A stretch of 64,000 nucleotides of DNA from Paraburkholderia sp. BL10I2N1 (lineage in GTDB: Bacteria; Pseudomonadota; Gammaproteobacteria; Burkholderiales; Burkholderiaceae). The notes beneath the pieces were generated by a model. It had not been told where the DNA came from. It saw only the letters and a list, made by a program, of their open reading frames with translations, and did not search any database. This document shows positions 19,050-28,696 of the stretch, piece after piece. The stretch spans positions 3,720,001 through 3,784,000 of the forward strand of contig NZ_SNWA01000001.1 of NCBI RefSeq assembly GCF_004361815.1, written 5' to 3'. Each line of letters starts with the position of its first letter. Position 1 is the first letter of the stretch. A program made the position numbers and the translations under genes.

Positions 19050-20446
19050 GGCGGCTCCCCGACCCGCGCGCAGCGCAGGTCGCCCAGAAACGAATCGCGC
19101 CACACGCCCAGGTCGTTCTTGCGCAGCGCGATCATGTTGATCTCATAGCGCCACCTGCGCTCTTCACCCGGCATGGCAAGCGCACGTTGCAGCGCTTCGC
19201 ACATGCCGACGGAATCGTGCGGATTCACGATCAGCGCCCCCGTCAGTTCGGCAGCCGCTCCCGCGAACATCGACAGCACCAGCACGCCCGGATCGTCGGG
19301 ATTCTGCGCGGCCACGTATTCTTTCGCGACGAGGTTCATGCCATCGTGCAACGGCGTGACGAAACCCACCTGCGACTCTCGAAACAACGACATCAGTTTC
19401 CAGTGGTCGTATTGCTGGGTGAGATAACGAATCGGCGTGTAGTCGAGCCCCGAGTAGCGGCCGTTGATGCGCCCTGCCTCGTACTCCAGATCCTGACGGA
19501 TCTGCTGGTAGGTCGCGACGTCCGAGCGTGTCGGCGGCGCGATCTGCACGAGCGTGACATTGCCGCGCCATTCCGGCGAGCGCTCCAGCAACTGTTCGAA
19601 CGACCTGAACCGTTCGACGAGCCCCTTCGAATAATCGAGCCGGTCGACGCTCATGATCAGCTTGCGTCCTTCGAGGCTTTGCTTCAGATCGAGCACGTGC
19701 TGACGGCTTTTATAGCGTTCGGCCTGCTCGGCGATTTCGTCCGGGAACACGCCGATCCGGTAGACGCCCGTGCGCAGCCTGCGGCCGAATGCTTCGATAC
19801 GGTTGTCCCCGGTCACGCTGCCGCGCGCGTGACGCACGAGGTAGTCATGGAACGCGGTCTGGTCGGTGTCGGTCTGGAAGCCGATCAGGTCGTAACAACA
19901 CAGCGACCTCACCAGTTCCTCATGCGGCGGAATATTCAGCAGGATCTGCGGCGCGGGAAACGGAATGTGCAGGAAGAAGCCGATGCGGTTCGCCACGCCT
20001 TCCGAGCGCAACGCTTCAGCGAACGGGATCAGGTGATAGTCGTGGACCCAGATGATGTCATCGGGTTCGAGCAGCTTGATGAGCTTGTGTGCGAGCCACG
20101 AATTGACGCGCCGGTAGCCGGCGTATTCCTCGCGCTCGTAACGCGCCAGATCAGTGCGATAGTGGAACACGGGCCACAGCGTCGCATTCGAGAAACCACG
20201 ATAGTACTGGTCGTAGTCCTTGCGCGTGAGGCCCGTTGTCGCGAACGTGACGGCGCCATCATGTACGAGCGTCGGCCCGGCGTTTGCGACTGTTTCGCTC
20301 ACCACGTCGCCGCTCCAGCCGAACCACACGCCGCCGGCGCTCTTCAGCGCGCCGAATATCCCGACTGCCAGGCCGCCCGCCGAGCCCTTCGTCTCAGTTG
20401 GCGCCGCCACCCGATTCGACACGACGATCAGCCGGCCCATGTTCAC
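19043..20446 (-). CDS. otsA: Alpha,alpha-trehalose-6-phosphate synthase (UDP-forming)
   Basis: 467 residues, GT20 family. The N-terminus MGRLIVVSNRVAAP and the glycine loop GSAGGLAVGIFGAL are standard, as are WVHDYHLIPFAEALR, GFFLHIPFPAPQI, SVDRLDYSKGLVERF and PLHDGMNLVAKEYVAAQ. It makes trehalose-6-phosphate from UDP-glucose and glucose-6-phosphate, for osmotic and desiccation protection. It follows an MscS channel gene by 51 bases and overlaps the ATPase gene downstream. No trehalose-6-phosphate phosphatase (otsB) gene is visible in the window. The ATG two codons into the reading is an equally good start. Confidence 0.95.
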   Translation of the reverse strand: MNMGRLIVVSNRVAAPTETKGSAGGLAVGIFGALKSAGGVWFGWSGDVVSETVANAGPTLVHDGAVTFATTGLTRKDYDQYYRGFSNATLWPVFHYRTDLARYEREEYAGYRRVNSWLAHKLIKLLEPDDIIWVHDYHLIPFAEALRSEGVANRIGFFLHIPFPAPQILLNIPPHEELVRSLCCYDLIGFQTDTDQTAFHDYLVRHARGSVTGDNRIEAFGRRLRTGVYRIGVFPDEIAEQAERYKSRQHVLDLKQSLEGRKLIMSVDRLDYSKGLVERFRSFEQLLERSPEWRGNVTLVQIAPPTRSDVATYQQIRQDLEYEAGRINGRYSGLDYTPIRYLTQQYDHWKLMSLFRESQVGFVTPLHDGMNLVAKEYVAAQNPDDPGVLVLSMFAGAAAELTGALIVNPHDSVGMCEALQRALAMPGEERRWRYEINMIALRKNDLGVWRDSFLGDLRCARVGEPPC

Positions 20447-20497
20447 TTCCCTCCCTGTGTGCGTGTGGTGCCCCGTGACGCCCCGCGTGTGTCCGGT

Positions 20498-21772
20498 TCA
20501 GTTCTTCGCCTGATTCGAAACCTGACCGGTTGCAGCCACCGCATCCGCCACGCTCGCCTTGCGGGCAGATGCCGCACGCGGGTCGCTCTCCAGGCGTTCG
20601 CCGCGACTTGCCACCGGATCGGCCTCGCTATGGGCGGCCGTGCTCGATGCCGGCGCCTGCGCGCTTTTCGGCATCCAGTCGAGCGTCCCGCCCTCGACTG
20701 CCTCGAGTTCCGCGGACACCTCGGCACGCGCGCGCGGCAGGTACTGCGGATAGTGCGTCTGCACGAAAACGAGCAGCCCCTCGCGTACCCGGCAACGCAG
20801 ATCCCAGTTCAGGCCCGAATCGTTCGAGCTGACGAGCACGCGCAACTGCATCGCACGGTCGGTCGCGTCAGTGACCTGCAGGACCTGCACGCGCCTGTCC
20901 CACTCGGGCGCCTGCTCGACGATGCGACCCAGTTCCTCGCGCAACGGCGTAAGCGGCATCCGGTAGTCGACATGCAGAAACACGGTGCCGATGATCTGCG
21001 AGCTGCTCTTTGTCCAGTTGGCGAACGGGTTTTCGATAAACCACTGCAACGGCACGATCAGCCGGCGCTGATCCCACAGCCGCACCGTCACATAGGTGCT
21101 GGTGATTTCCTCGATGCGCCCCCACTCGCCCTGGATGACGACGACGTCGTCGAGCCGCAGCGGTTGTGACAGCGCAATCTGCAGGCCGGCAATCAGATTG
21201 CCGAGCACTGGCCGCGCCGCGATACCGGCGACGAGACCGGCCACCCCCGCCGAAGCCAGCAGGCTCGCGCCGATCTGCCGCACGCTCGGAAAGGTCATCA
21301 ACGCTCCGCCGATGCCGACGATCACGATCACGATCATCACCGAGCGCGCCAGCACACGGGCCTGCGTATGAATGCGGCGCGCCTGGAGGTTGTCGGCGGA
21401 ATCGAGCGGATGAGCCTGAATGATCGCTTCGCCGATGGCCGCCGCCGAACGCACGGAAAGCCACGTGAGCGCGCCGATCAGCGCGAAAGCCGCGCCGTCG
21501 CGCAGCGCCAGGATGAAGCGCAGGGTGTCGGGGGCTTCCGTCCAGACGAGTTCGACCAGAACGATCACAAGGACGAACAGCGCGGGCTTGTCGATATAGC
21601 GCAGGATCACGCTCAGGAGCGGATACGGTCTCGCAATCCGCTTGAGCACGCGCCCGCCGATCCAGTGCACACCTATCGCAAGCACCACCGCGAGCACCGT
21701 CACGATGGAGGTGACCAACCAGCTGTGCAACGGCGCATCAGCGAGATTGGGCAGGTCTTCGATCTTGAGCAT
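20498..21772 (-). CDS. Mechanosensitive ion channel, MscS family
   Basis: 424 residues from the ATG giving MLKIEDLPNLADAP. Several N-terminal helices (TSIVTVLAVVLAIGVHWI, ALFVLVIVLVELVW) precede the pore helix and MscS beta domain: QIGASLLASAGVAGLVAGIAARPVLGNLIAG, read in pieces, is the Gly/Ala-rich TM3, followed by QPLRLDDVVVIQGEWGRIEEI and YVTVRLWDQRRLIVPLQWF. Such channels release solutes on hypo-osmotic shock. It sits directly before otsA on the same strand, so solute release and trehalose synthesis appear co-transcribed. The C-terminal 70 residues are charged and Ala-rich with no domain seen. Confidence 0.92.
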   Translation of the reverse strand: MLKIEDLPNLADAPLHSWLVTSIVTVLAVVLAIGVHWIGGRVLKRIARPYPLLSVILRYIDKPALFVLVIVLVELVWTEAPDTLRFILALRDGAAFALIGALTWLSVRSAAAIGEAIIQAHPLDSADNLQARRIHTQARVLARSVMIVIVIVGIGGALMTFPSVRQIGASLLASAGVAGLVAGIAARPVLGNLIAGLQIALSQPLRLDDVVVIQGEWGRIEEITSTYVTVRLWDQRRLIVPLQWFIENPFANWTKSSSQIIGTVFLHVDYRMPLTPLREELGRIVEQAPEWDRRVQVLQVTDATDRAMQLRVLVSSNDSGLNWDLRCRVREGLLVFVQTHYPQYLPRARAEVSAELEAVEGGTLDWMPKSAQAPASSTAAHSEADPVASRGERLESDPRAASARKASVADAVAATGQVSNQAKN

Positions 21773-21974
21773 GAGTGGCGTCTTCCTCGTTGGGTTGCGG
21801 GGAAATGGGTTCGCCTGCCTGCGGCGCAGACCGGGTCGCCTGATGACGACAGCGCGCGACAGGCACACCACACCGCGGCGACAGGTAACGCCGCAGACGC
21901 AGTCGGGCGGGCGGCGCTGTCTGCGCGCGGCCCGCTAAAACTCGAACCCGGTCAGACGCGACCCGGCCGCCCGT

Positions 21975-22331
21975 TCAACTGCCCGTCTTGCAAGGAAAGG
22001 CCTTGCCGAGCCCGAGCGAAATTGCCGTGCTCGCGTTGTAGCCCGCGACCATCGGATTCTCCGCGATGTACTTGCGGACCGCGTCGGTCAACTGCTGCGA
22101 GTGCGCGTCGGGCGGCAGACAGAAATACTGCCCGACACGCGGGCCCGTCGTGCCACCGATCGCGTCGATTGTGTTGAAGACGCCGTCCGCCACGCCCTCG
22201 ATATACGCGCCGCATGCGCTGCGCGACGCCACGTCGGTTTTTGTGCACAGCTTGTTGAGGTCGCCTCCCGTGAACGCGGCTGCCGAAAGCGGTACGGCGA
22301 GCGCGCTGGCGCAAATCAAAACCCGCAGCAT
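21975..22331 (-). CDS. Rap1a/Tai-like immunity-type periplasmic protein
   Basis: 118 residues from the ATG giving MLRVLICASALAVPLSAAAF, a signal peptide. The mature protein has the Rap1a/Tai pattern: C in NKLCTKTDV, CGAYIEGVADGVF, YFCLPPDAHSQQLTDAVRKYI, ENPMVAG and a final FPC. Rap1a/Tai proteins neutralise amidase effectors of type VI secretion in the periplasm by protecting the cell wall. No effector gene lies beside it, so here it may be an orphan defence against neighbours or have another role. The start at residue 20 of the longer frame is chosen because it begins the signal peptide. Confidence 0.75.
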   Translation of the reverse strand: MLRVLICASALAVPLSAAAFTGGDLNKLCTKTDVASRSACGAYIEGVADGVFNTIDAIGGTTGPRVGQYFCLPPDAHSQQLTDAVRKYIAENPMVAGYNASTAISLGLGKAFPCKTGS

Positions 22332-22437
22332 AGTTTCCCTTTTATGTGAGCGGTATGAGGAGCAGTGTCGAGCGGTCTGACGCCGCATCTGATCGGCGCG
22401 GCACCGGTCGCCGCGCCAAGGCTGCTATTTTGCACTT

Positions 22438-23232
22438 TTACTGCGCGGCTGGGGTGCTCGCAGGCATCTGCTTCTGGGTCTGCTGCATGCGCGCCGTCAG
22501 TCCTTCGATGACGTCCGGTTCCTTGTACTGTTTCGCGAAATCGAGCGCCGTCATGCCGATCTGGTTTTTCACGTTCATGTCGGCACCGTTGTCGAGCAAC
22601 AGCTTGACTGTCGAGACGTGCCCGCCGCGAGCCGCCATCATCAGCGGCGTCGTGCCGTTCGGCGAACCGGCGTCGACATAGGCCGAATGGTCGAGCAGAA
22701 GCTTCACGATCTCGTCGTTGCCGTTCGCGGCCGCATAGTGCAGTGGCGCCCAGCCTTTTTTGTTCACCTCGGCACCCTTCTCGATCAGGATTTTCACGAT
22801 GGTGATGTCGTCGTTCAGCGCGGCCATCATCATCGCGTTCTCGCCCACCTTGTCGGTGATTTCGATGTCGGTCTTCGAGTTCGCGATCAGGGCGGCGACG
22901 ACCTTGTCCGACTTTTCGCGCGCGGCGATCACGAGAAGCGGCATGCCCTGGTTGTCGGTCATGTTCGGGTCCATGCCCTGCGCAAGCTGCTTGTTGACTT
23001 CCTTGACGTCGTCGAACTTCACCGCCTTGATCATCGTGTCGGCCGGGGCGGCCTGAGCGGGCAGCGCGCCGAGCACCGCGAACGCCATGCCGCCCGTGAT
23101 CGCCAGACGCGCGAGACGGGCCAGCCCGCGCCGCGGCGCCGAATGCACGCCGGATTCGTGTGAGCCGCGATCACCGCGAAGGCCGCTCGAGGCGTTCCCA
23201 TTTCCACGTGTCAGAGTCGCAATATTTTTCAT
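22438..23232 (-). CDS. Exported ankyrin-repeat protein
   Basis: 264 residues. A long N-terminal stretch (about 48 residues) is followed by a signal-like helix, LAITGGMAFAVLGALPAQAA, so the protein is probably exported; a shorter start near that helix is possible. About five ankyrin repeats follow: NQGMPLLVIAAREKSDKVV, GENAMMMAALNDDITIVKIL, WAPLHYAAANGNDEIVKLLL, GTTPLMMAARGGHVSTVKLL and GMTALDFAKQYKEPDVIEGL. Ankyrins bind other proteins; the partner is not visible. It is separated from the Rap1a-like gene by about 106 bases on the same strand and from tatD by 51. Confidence 0.85.
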   Translation of the reverse strand: MKNIATLTRGNGNASSGLRGDRGSHESGVHSAPRRGLARLARLAITGGMAFAVLGALPAQAAPADTMIKAVKFDDVKEVNKQLAQGMDPNMTDNQGMPLLVIAAREKSDKVVAALIANSKTDIEITDKVGENAMMMAALNDDITIVKILIEKGAEVNKKGWAPLHYAAANGNDEIVKLLLDHSAYVDAGSPNGTTPLMMAARGGHVSTVKLLLDNGADMNVKNQIGMTALDFAKQYKEPDVIEGLTARMQQTQKQMPASTPAAQ

Positions 23233-23283
23233 AGATTACTTTAGGAAACTTCCCTATCCATTTGATCGTTATGAATTTTATCG

Positions 23284-24075
23284 TCAGGTGGAGACAGGCT
23301 CCGGGATCCTGAACAGGCGGAAAAAATTCTGCGTCGTCGCGCTGGCGAGATCGGCTTCGGCCATCTCGCGCTGCTGCGCGATGAAGCGTCCGACATAACT
23401 TACGTACGCAGGTTCATTAGGCTTGCCGCGATACGGGACCGGCGCGAGGTACGGCGAATCAGTTTCGATCAGCAGACGTTCGAGCGGCACGCGGCGAGCG
23501 ACGTCCTGTACGTCGGTCGCGCTCTTGAAAGTGACGATGCCCGACAGCGAGATGTAAAAATTCTGCGCAAGCGCCATTTCCGCGACGTGCCAGGGCTCGG
23601 TGAAACAGTGCATCACGCCGCCCGGCACGCCCGCGCGCTCTTCTTCCATCAGCCGCAGCGTGTCTTCCCACGACGAACGCGTATGGACGATGAGCGGCTT
23701 GTTCGTCGCGTGCGCGGCGCGGATGTGCGTGCGAAAGCGCTCCCGCTGCCATTCCATGTCGGCAATCGTACGGCCTTCAAGGCGGTAGTAGTCAAGGCCC
23801 GTTTCGCCGATCGCGACCACCTTCGGGTGCGCCGCGAGTTCGACCAGTTCCGTCACCGACGGCTCCTGCGCGTCCTCATGGTCCGGATGCACGCCGACCG
23901 ACGCGTACACGTTGTCGTACGAGCGGGCGATTTCCAGCACCAATGGCAGCGTTTCGAGATCGACCGAGACGCACAGCGCGTGCGTGACCGAATGCGAGCG
24001 CATGTTTTCCAGCACCTGCGGCAGGCGGTCGGCGAGTCCTTCGAAATTGATATGGCAGTGCGAGTCGACAAACAT
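23284..24075 (-). CDS. TatD family metal-dependent hydrolase
   Basis: 263 residues from the ATG giving MFVDSHCHINFEG, where HCH supplies the first metal ligands. Further conserved sites: VGVHPDHED, IGETGLDYYR, PLIVHTRSSWEDTL, MHCFTEPW and ETDSPYLAPVPYRGKPNEPAYV. TatD/YcfH enzymes are Mg-dependent DNases or D-amino-acyl hydrolases, cytosolic. In proteobacteria it often closes the mltG-tmk-holB cluster, as here. Upstream codons (to 24213) lack family similarity and were excluded. Confidence 0.92.
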   Translation of the reverse strand: MFVDSHCHINFEGLADRLPQVLENMRSHSVTHALCVSVDLETLPLVLEIARSYDNVYASVGVHPDHEDAQEPSVTELVELAAHPKVVAIGETGLDYYRLEGRTIADMEWQRERFRTHIRAAHATNKPLIVHTRSSWEDTLRLMEEERAGVPGGVMHCFTEPWHVAEMALAQNFYISLSGIVTFKSATDVQDVARRVPLERLLIETDSPYLAPVPYRGKPNEPAYVSYVGRFIAQQREMAEADLASATTQNFFRLFRIPEPVST

Positions 24076-24125
24076 GGTGGTGTCCTGCAAGTGTGGCGGG
24101 TCTGCGGTGAGGCTCTGGTGGTGCT

Positions 24126-24632
24126 TCAGGCGGCGCTGTCGAGCCGCAACCCGAGGATCACGAGATCGCGCTCGACGCCATCCAGCACCGCCACGCGCGG
24201 CAGCGCGCCCCAATCGGTAAAGCCGAAGCTGTGGAAGAGGCGCAGGCTGGGCTCATTGTGGCCGAAGACGAAGCCGAGCACGCTATCGATCTGGAGACCG
24301 GGCGCAGCCTCCAGCGCGGCGGCCAGCAACATTTTGCCGAGCCCCTTGCCACGGGCGGCTACGTCCAGATAGATGCTCACTTCGGCAGTCCGCGAATAGG
24401 CCGGGCGGCCGTAGAAATCCGAAAAACTGAGCCACGCGATCACCCGCCCCCCTTCTTCGACTACCCACAGCGGACGCGTCTTTGGCCCATGCGCGTGAAA
24501 CCACGCCTCGCGGCTTTCGACGCTCACCGGTTCCAGGTCCGCCGTGACCTGGCGCGACGGCACAGTCGAGTTATAGATGGCAACGATGGCCGGCAGGTCG
24601 TCGAGTGTGGCGTCGCGGTATTTGAGACTCAT
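24126..24632 (-). CDS. GNAT family N-acetyltransferase (phosphinothricin-acetyltransferase-like)
   Basis: 168 residues. GNAT motifs: YRDATLDDLPAIVAIYNSTV at the start, VIAWLSFSDFYGRPAYSRTAEVSIYL in the centre, the acetyl-CoA loop ARGKGLGKMLLAAALEAA, and NEPSLRLFHSFGFTDWG. This matches the Pat/Bar-like subgroup that acetylates small amines, some conferring phosphinothricin or methionine-sulfoximine resistance. It lies between holB and tatD, a place where pilZ sits in some proteobacteria. Confidence 0.88.
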   Translation of the reverse strand: MSLKYRDATLDDLPAIVAIYNSTVPSRQVTADLEPVSVESREAWFHAHGPKTRPLWVVEEGGRVIAWLSFSDFYGRPAYSRTAEVSIYLDVAARGKGLGKMLLAAALEAAPGLQIDSVLGFVFGHNEPSLRLFHSFGFTDWGALPRVAVLDGVERDLVILGLRLDSAA

Positions 24633-24688
24633 GGCTTCGATGTGAAAAAGACGACGATAAAGCAGTCTGATTGACCGCGTGAAATTGA

Positions 24689-25729
24689 CTACGAAAACAG
24701 ATCGCGGTAGCCGATAAAGAGTTCTTCGAACACGAGACGCGCGTTCAGCGGATGATTCTCGACGGCCCGCTGGCGTGTCACGGTCCTCATGAAGCGGGCA
24801 AGGGCGCTCGCGTCCACCTGAGCGGCGCAGCGGGCCAATGCCGCGGAGGCGTCCGGAAAATAGCGTGGCGCGCCTGCCGTGCGCTGCGCCAGCAGATCAT
24901 AGAGCCAGCGCTGCAGCCATCCGAGGACAAGCGGCACAGGCAGTTTCTGCAGCGTCTCGCCACAGGCGAACGCGTCGCAGTTCGGGCCGGCAGCCAGTTG
25001 CCTGAGCGTCCAGTCGCGCAGCGCGCGGCTTTCGTCGCTGGCGAGCGCGAGCGCCGTGAGTGGCGCACCGCCGGCTTCGGCGAGCAGCGCGGGGGCAGCG
25101 TCGATGCCTTGCGCCGCCAGCCAGGCGGTGGCGGCCTCCGGTGCGGGCGTCGGCATCGGCCACTGGCGGCAGCGGCTGATGATCGTCGGCAGCAACCGGT
25201 CGATGCGCGCCGATACCATCAGGAACACCACGCCCGCCGGCGGTTCTTCGAGCGTTTTCAGGAGCGCGTTCGCCGCCGCGACGTTCAGCGCCTCGGCGGG
25301 ATAGAGAACGACCACCCGCGCGCCGCCGCGATGCGAACCGACACCGACGAAGTCCAGCAGCGCCCGCACCTGCTCGATCCTGATTTCCTTGCTGGGCGCG
25401 CGGGCTTTCTTGCCGTTGCTGTCGTCGGCGTCGGCCTTTTCTGCCTTGGCGTCGTCTGCGGCAGCAAAGCCGGATTCGGCCGCCAGCGCTTCGGGCAGTA
25501 CGATCCGGTAGTCCGGGTGATTGCCCTGCGTGAACCAGTTGCAGGCGACACATTTTTCGCACGGTTCGCCGTTCGCGAGCGGCGCTTCACACAGCAACCC
25601 TTGCGCCAGATGTTGCGCAAAGCGCAGCTTGCCGATGCCGCCCTGTCCATGGAGCAGCAGCGCGTGCGGCCAGTGCGCTCGCAACTGTTGCAGGCGGCCC
25701 CAGTCATCGGTTTGCCACGGATAGATCAT
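24689..25729 (-). CDS. holB: DNA polymerase III subunit delta'
   Basis: 346 residues. Clamp-loader features: HALLLHGQGGIGKLRFAQHLA (a Walker-A-like loop), a zinc site of four cysteines (LLCEAPL, then CEKCVAC), and NALLKTLEEPPAGVVFLMVS with ISRCRQWP. Delta' is the stator of the gamma complex that loads the beta clamp. Between the zinc site and the SRC region is an Ala/Asp/Lys-rich insert of about 40 residues (DDAKAEKADADDSNGKK) not found in the E. coli protein. It is 94 bases downstream of tmk. Confidence 0.94.
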   Translation of the reverse strand: MIYPWQTDDWGRLQQLRAHWPHALLLHGQGGIGKLRFAQHLAQGLLCEAPLANGEPCEKCVACNWFTQGNHPDYRIVLPEALAAESGFAAADDAKAEKADADDSNGKKARAPSKEIRIEQVRALLDFVGVGSHRGGARVVVLYPAEALNVAAANALLKTLEEPPAGVVFLMVSARIDRLLPTIISRCRQWPMPTPAPEAATAWLAAQGIDAAPALLAEAGGAPLTALALASDESRALRDWTLRQLAAGPNCDAFACGETLQKLPVPLVLGWLQRWLYDLLAQRTAGAPRYFPDASAALARCAAQVDASALARFMRTVTRQRAVENHPLNARLVFEELFIGYRDLFS

Positions 25730-25823
25730 CGTTTATCTTTTGATTCAATCGGTTAGACGCGGTTTTTCATTGCTTGGGCGAAATATAGTCGCGCCCATAA
25801 AATCTGCTTATATTTTTATAAAA

Positions 25824-26447
25824 TCAAATACTTGCGATGATTTCACGAAGCTCTTTCTGGATCTGGGCAATGGTATGCGTCGAATCGATCACGGCAAACC
25901 GGTACGGCGCCTCTTCGACGCGGCGCAGATATTCGTTGCGTGTCCGTGTAAAGAACGCGTCGGATTCGCTCTCGAAACGGTCCGGCTCGCGCACGGCACC
26001 CCGCCGTTCGCTGGCCGTCTCCGGCGACAGGTCGAACAGTACCGTCAGGTCCGGCTGAAAACCGCCCTGCACCCACCGCTCCAGCGCCTCGAGCTTGTCG
26101 CGCGGCAGGCCGCGCCCACCACCCTGGTACGCAAAGGTCGCGTCGGTAAAACGGTCCGACAGCACCCAGTCGCCGCGCGCCAGCGCCGGCTCGATCACCT
26201 CGGCCAGATGCTGGCGGCGCGCCGCAAACATCAGCAGCGCCTCGGTCTCGAGGTCCATCGGCTGATGCAGCAGGATCTCACGCAGCGCTTCGCCGAGTTT
26301 CGTGCCGCCCGGCTCGCGCGTCATGACGACGGCATGCCCGGTCGCCGCGACCTTTTCGGCCAGACGGTCGCCGAACCAGCCCAGATGGGTCGTCTTGCCG
26401 GCGCCATCGATGCCTTCGAACGTGATGAATTTGCCCCGCGCCATCAT
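25824..26447 (-). CDS. tmk: Thymidylate kinase
   Basis: 207 residues. The P-loop is [16 protein letters not shown]; the DR motif is [19 protein letters not shown]; the Lid region has [18 protein letters not shown]. It phosphorylates dTMP to dTDP with ATP, essential for DNA synthesis. Its start overlaps the mltG stop by four bases (ATGA), so the two are translationally coupled. Confidence 0.95.
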   Translation of the reverse strand: MMARGKFITFEGIDGAGKTTHLGWFGDRLAEKVAATGHAVVMTREPGGTKLGEALREILLHQPMDLETEALLMFAARRQHLAEVIEPALARGDWVLSDRFTDATFAYQGGGRGLPRDKLEALERWVQGGFQPDLTVLFDLSPETASERRGAVREPDRFESESDAFFTRTRNEYLRRVEEAPYRFAVIDSTHTIAQIQKELREIIASI

Positions 26448-27454
26448 TGTCCTCGGATGTATTTGTCGACGGCCTTGTTGTGATCGTCGAGTGTGTCAGA
26501 AAAGATGCTGCTGCCGTCGCCGCGCGACACGAAGTACAGGGCGGTGGTCTGCGCCGGGTTCAGCGCGGCCTGCAGCGACGCCACGCCGGGCAGCGCGATC
26601 GGTGTCGGCGGCAGGCCCATGCGGGTGTAGGTATTGTAGGGAGTGTCCGTCTGCAGGTCGCGCTTCTTCAGGCGCCCCGCGAAACTGTCGCCGAGGCCGT
26701 AGATCACGGTCGGATCGGTCTGCAGCGGCATGCCGACCCGCAACCGGTTCGCGAAAACCGCCGACACCATCGGCCGGTCGGTGGCCTTGCCGGTCTCCTT
26801 TTCGATGATCGACGCCATCGTCAGCGCATCGTACGGCGTCTTGTACGGCAGGCCGGGGGCACGCGCGGCCCAGGTTTCGTCAAGGCGCAGCTTCATCAAC
26901 CGATAGGCGCGCCGGTATATGTCGAGGTCGCTCGTGTCCTTGTCGAACAGGTAGGTATCGGGGAAAAAGAGACCCTCGCCGTTACCGATCGGGGCTTCCG
27001 GCGCACCGATCGCCGCCAGCAGGTCGGTGTCGCTCATGCCGGCCGTGTCGTGCTTCAGCGCGGGGTTGGCATCCAGCTCGGCGCGCATATGACGGAAAGT
27101 CCAGCCTTCGATGATGGTCGCGACGTATTCATTGACGTCGCCGCGCGCCAGCTTTTGCAGCACCTCGTAAGGCGTGATGCCGGCCTTGAATTCATAGTTG
27201 CCGGACTTCAGCTGGCTTTGCAGGCCAAGCACGCGGGTCATCAGCACAAAAAGTTCAGGTTCGACCGGCACCCCGCCACGGTTCAATTGCAGGGTCACAC
27301 TGCGCACGCTGCTGTGCGGCTTGATCGTCACGTCGAGCTGTGCAGGGGTCAGGTCAATCGGACTCGTGGCCCAGTGATACACGCCGGCAACGGCGGCTGC
27401 CGCCAGCGCAACCAGGATTACGCCGGCGATGAGACATTTCTTCAGGAGGGACAC
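26444..27454 (-). CDS. mltG: Endolytic murein transglycosylase MltG
   Basis: 336 residues, GTG start. A single N-terminal membrane helix ([22 protein letters not shown]) anchors it, with the catalytic YceG domain in the periplasm. Family features: [42 protein letters not shown] (catalytic Glu within IIEKET) and the C-terminal [22 protein letters not shown]. It cuts glycan strands and sets their length. It heads the mltG-tmk-holB cluster. Upstream lies foreign-looking material rather than ygfZ. Confidence 0.94.
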   Translation of the reverse strand: MSLLKKCLIAGVILVALAAAAVAGVYHWATSPIDLTPAQLDVTIKPHSSVRSVTLQLNRGGVPVEPELFVLMTRVLGLQSQLKSGNYEFKAGITPYEVLQKLARGDVNEYVATIIEGWTFRHMRAELDANPALKHDTAGMSDTDLLAAIGAPEAPIGNGEGLFFPDTYLFDKDTSDLDIYRRAYRLMKLRLDETWAARAPGLPYKTPYDALTMASIIEKETGKATDRPMVSAVFANRLRVGMPLQTDPTVIYGLGDSFAGRLKKRDLQTDTPYNTYTRMGLPPTPIALPGVASLQAALNPAQTTALYFVSRGDGSSIFSDTLDDHNKAVDKYIRGQ

Positions 27455-27655
27455 GACAAGGAACGTTTGGGGTTAAGACAGCAAACAATTGATTTTTAAC
27501 AGAAAAGTCTCGCGCCGTTCAGCGTTGAGGCTTTGCCCGTTTGTAGGCTTTTCGGCCCTTTTCGCCCTGTATTGTATAGATGTGGGCACGATATGGGCAC
27601 ACCAATCCCTCCCCACATCAGGGCGGCCTTCGCCCAAGCGCGGGTCAACCCGTTT

Positions 27656-28471
27656 TCAGGGTCGTCGTTCAAGGGTGATCTTTACTGGGCGAATCTTCCA
27701 GATCCGCTCGCAGTATTCGCTGATGGCACGATCGGACGAGAACTTGCCCGCATACGCGGTGTTCAGGATCGACATGCGGGTCCAGCGCCGCGTGTCCTGC
27801 CAGGCGGCGCTGACGTCCTCCTGGCGCGCGACGTAAGCGGCGTAATCGGCAAGGACGAGAAACGGGTCCGCGTGCAGCAGATTGTCGACCAGCGGACGGA
27901 ACATCCCGGGATCTCCACGCGAGAAGTGCCCGCCGGAGATCAGATCCAGCGCTTCTCGCAGCTCTTCGTTCGCATTCACGTACTCGATCGGGCGGTAGCC
28001 TGCCCGTCTGACGCGTTCCACCTGATCCGCAGTCAGGCCGAACAGGAAGAAGTTTTCGTCGCCGACTTCATCACGTATTTCGACGTTGGCTCCGTCCAGC
28101 GTGCCGATGGTCACCGCGCCGTTCATCATGAACTTCATGTTGCCGGTTCCCGAGGCCTCTTTGCCGGCAGTCGAAATCTGCTCGGACAGATCGGCGGCCG
28201 GGTAGATGAAATGCGCGTTCTTCACATTGAAGTCCGGAAAGAACACGACCTTTAGTCGCCCGCTTACCGCCGGATCGTTGTTGACGACTTCAGCGATGCC
28301 GTTGATCAGGCGGATGATGAGCCTGGCCATCGCATAGCCGGGCGCGGCCTTGCCGCCGAACACGAAACAGCGCGGCGTCAGCGCGAGTTGCGGATTGCGC
28401 CGTAAGCGCAGATAGAGCGTAACGATGAAGAGCGCGTTCAGGTGTTGCCGCTTATATTCGTGGATGCGCTC
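27656..28471 (-). pseudogene. Glycogen phosphorylase, C-terminal fragment
   Basis: Only about the last 270 of some 820 residues remain. The fragment starts inside the conserved [14 protein letters not shown] motif and includes [19 protein letters not shown], the PLP-lysine region [20 protein letters not shown], and [15 protein letters not shown], ending at a natural stop. The N-terminal two thirds are missing, and the break abuts a transposase remnant at about 28472. Without the N-terminal domain it cannot be a working phosphorylase. The apparent starting Met upstream is inside the transposase remnant on the other strand. Confidence 0.85.
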
Positions 28472-28696
28472 TCCGCGTCGCATCTGGGATCGATCCTGAA
28501 AAGCTGGGCGGAGCACTATAACCGCGGACGTCCTCATATGTCACTGGGACCGGGTGTCCCTGATCCGCCGGCCGATCTTGCACAGATCCCCCATGAGAAT
28601 TCCCGTCATCATGTTGACCGGTGCCTTGTGGTGCATGCGAAAACGATTCCTGGTGGGCTGCACCACGAGTATTCATTGGTAGCCGCTGGCACTTGA
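28472..28696 (+). pseudogene. Transposase (rve-type) C-terminal remnant
   Basis: About 70 residues with the tail of an integrase-core transposase: [29 protein letters not shown] and [26 protein letters not shown] is diagnostic of the end of the DDE domain in such IS proteins. No catalytic Asp residues or IS ends are present. It directly abuts the truncated glgP gene and probably caused that truncation. Confidence 0.75.

Noticed and set aside
22242..22437. Possible small gene between the Rap1a-like and ankyrin genes
   Set aside because: No ribosome site or protein-like composition; it is explained as leader DNA.
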